Positions 45,481 to 45,587 of a DNA stretch of 45,587 nt are shown here, one piece after another. The notes beneath the pieces were generated by a model. That model was given only the letters and a program-made list of their open reading frames with translations. It was not told the origin of the DNA and did no database searches. The stretch covers positions 1 through 45,587 of the forward strand of contig JAFGDQ010000097.1 in NCBI GenBank assembly GCA_016932015.1. Reading direction: 5' to 3'. This DNA comes from Spirochaetota bacterium (GTDB lineage: Bacteria > Spirochaetota > UBA4802 > JAFGDQ01). Made by a program: the position numbers and the translations under genes. The number at the start of each line of letters is the position of its first letter. Positions within the stretch are counted from its first letter, which is position 1.

Positions 45481-45546
45481 TCAACTATTTAGATAGTAAT
45501 AATAATAATAGTAATAATAGTTAAGCGCTCTTAATAAAGCTTTCAT
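45481..45546 (-). CDS. Poly-tyrosine leader peptide
   Basis: A 21-codon ORF: MKALLRALN, then nine consecutive tyrosine codons (seven TAT, two TAC, at 45519-45493), then LNS and TGA. CGGAAA, close to the lacZ-type ribosome site, ends about five bases before the ATG. It is followed by the antiterminator segment and a U7 terminator, as in the his and phe leader systems. It should report charged tRNA-Tyr to the dehydratase operon. The promoter must lie at or beyond the window edge. Confidence 0.85.
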   Translation of the reverse strand: MKALLRALNYYYYYYYYYLNS

Positions 45547-45587
45547 ACTGTTTCCGGATTCAGCAATGTTTTAATTAATAATCAAAT

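Noticed and set aside
45491..45523. Trinucleotide repeat (TAA/TAG) read as a simple microsatellite
   Set aside because: On the minus strand it is an in-frame run of nine Tyr codons inside a short ORF with start, ribosome site and stop, followed by attenuator structures, so a mere microsatellite is the weaker explanation.
1..45587. CRISPR array, insertion sequence or prophage
   Set aside because: No regularly spaced repeats, transposase or phage structural genes were seen on either strand.

Overview
The window is AT-rich bacterial chromosome (roughly one third G+C by eye) carrying mostly housekeeping genes. The cell is a diderm: there is a TolC-type outer-membrane channel with a periplasmic adaptor and an ABC pump, a SpoIID/LytB lipoprotein, and several other lipoproteins. 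Oxygen-sensitive chemistry (a 2-hydroxyacyl-CoA dehydratase-type protein with its ATP-dependent activase, CCG-type Fe-S proteins, a DUF1858 redox protein) points to an anaerobe. Relaxed lipoboxes (Lys or Gln before the Cys), a membrane-anchored PilZ-like protein and the AT content make Spirochaetota a reasonable guess. This is inference: no rRNA or other decisive marker is present.

Layout. 0.2-6 kb: a DUF4213/DUF364 protein, an FAD oxidoreductase, citrate synthase, a PilZ-like membrane protein and a lipoprotein. 6-14.5 kb (minus strand): nadB, a response regulator/histidine kinase pair, tatD, a gamma-carbonic-anhydrase-like protein, queA, spoIID/lytB and a XerC/D recombinase. 14.8-19.4 kb: a complete efflux operon in the order TolC, adaptor, ABC ATPase, MacB-like permease. 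19.8-20.0 kb: tRNA-Thr and tRNA-Tyr with a terminator. 20.4-23.1 kb: a four-gene cassette (membrane protein, winged-helix regulator, secreted alpha/beta hydrolase, CPBP protease) behind a strong promoter overlapped by an inverted repeat. 23.2-24.7 kb: a CdaA-type diadenylate cyclase fused to YbbR. 24.8-27.8 kb: a Fur/Zur-type regulator and znuABC-like zinc uptake genes behind palindromic operator candidates. 27.9-30.8 kb: a lipoprotein, thpR and an FGGY kinase. 31-38 kb (minus strand): glmM, secA, proB, a histidine phosphatase and a nucleotidyltransferase-HD fusion. 38.5-45.6 kb: a ketopantoate-reductase-like gene facing a minus-strand operon of dehydratase subunit, MBL hydrolase, GlcD-like and GlcF-like proteins, and activase.

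The most striking observation is at the right edge. Upstream of the dehydratase operon a 21-codon minus-strand ORF (45546 to 45481) encodes nine consecutive tyrosines and has a plausible ribosome site. It is followed by a segment complementary over 10 bp to the 5' arm of a strong U7 intrinsic terminator lying just before the operon. These are the parts of a classical transcription attenuator that senses charged tRNA-Tyr, and they tie a 2-hydroxyacyl-CoA dehydratase/2-hydroxyacid oxidoreductase operon to tyrosine or an aromatic relative. Other points of interest are the diadenylate cyclase with RHF in place of the RHR motif, a perfect 23-bp Fur-type palindrome before the zinc operon, an operator overlapping the promoter of the four-gene cassette, and several long AT-rich hairpins that do not look like normal terminators.
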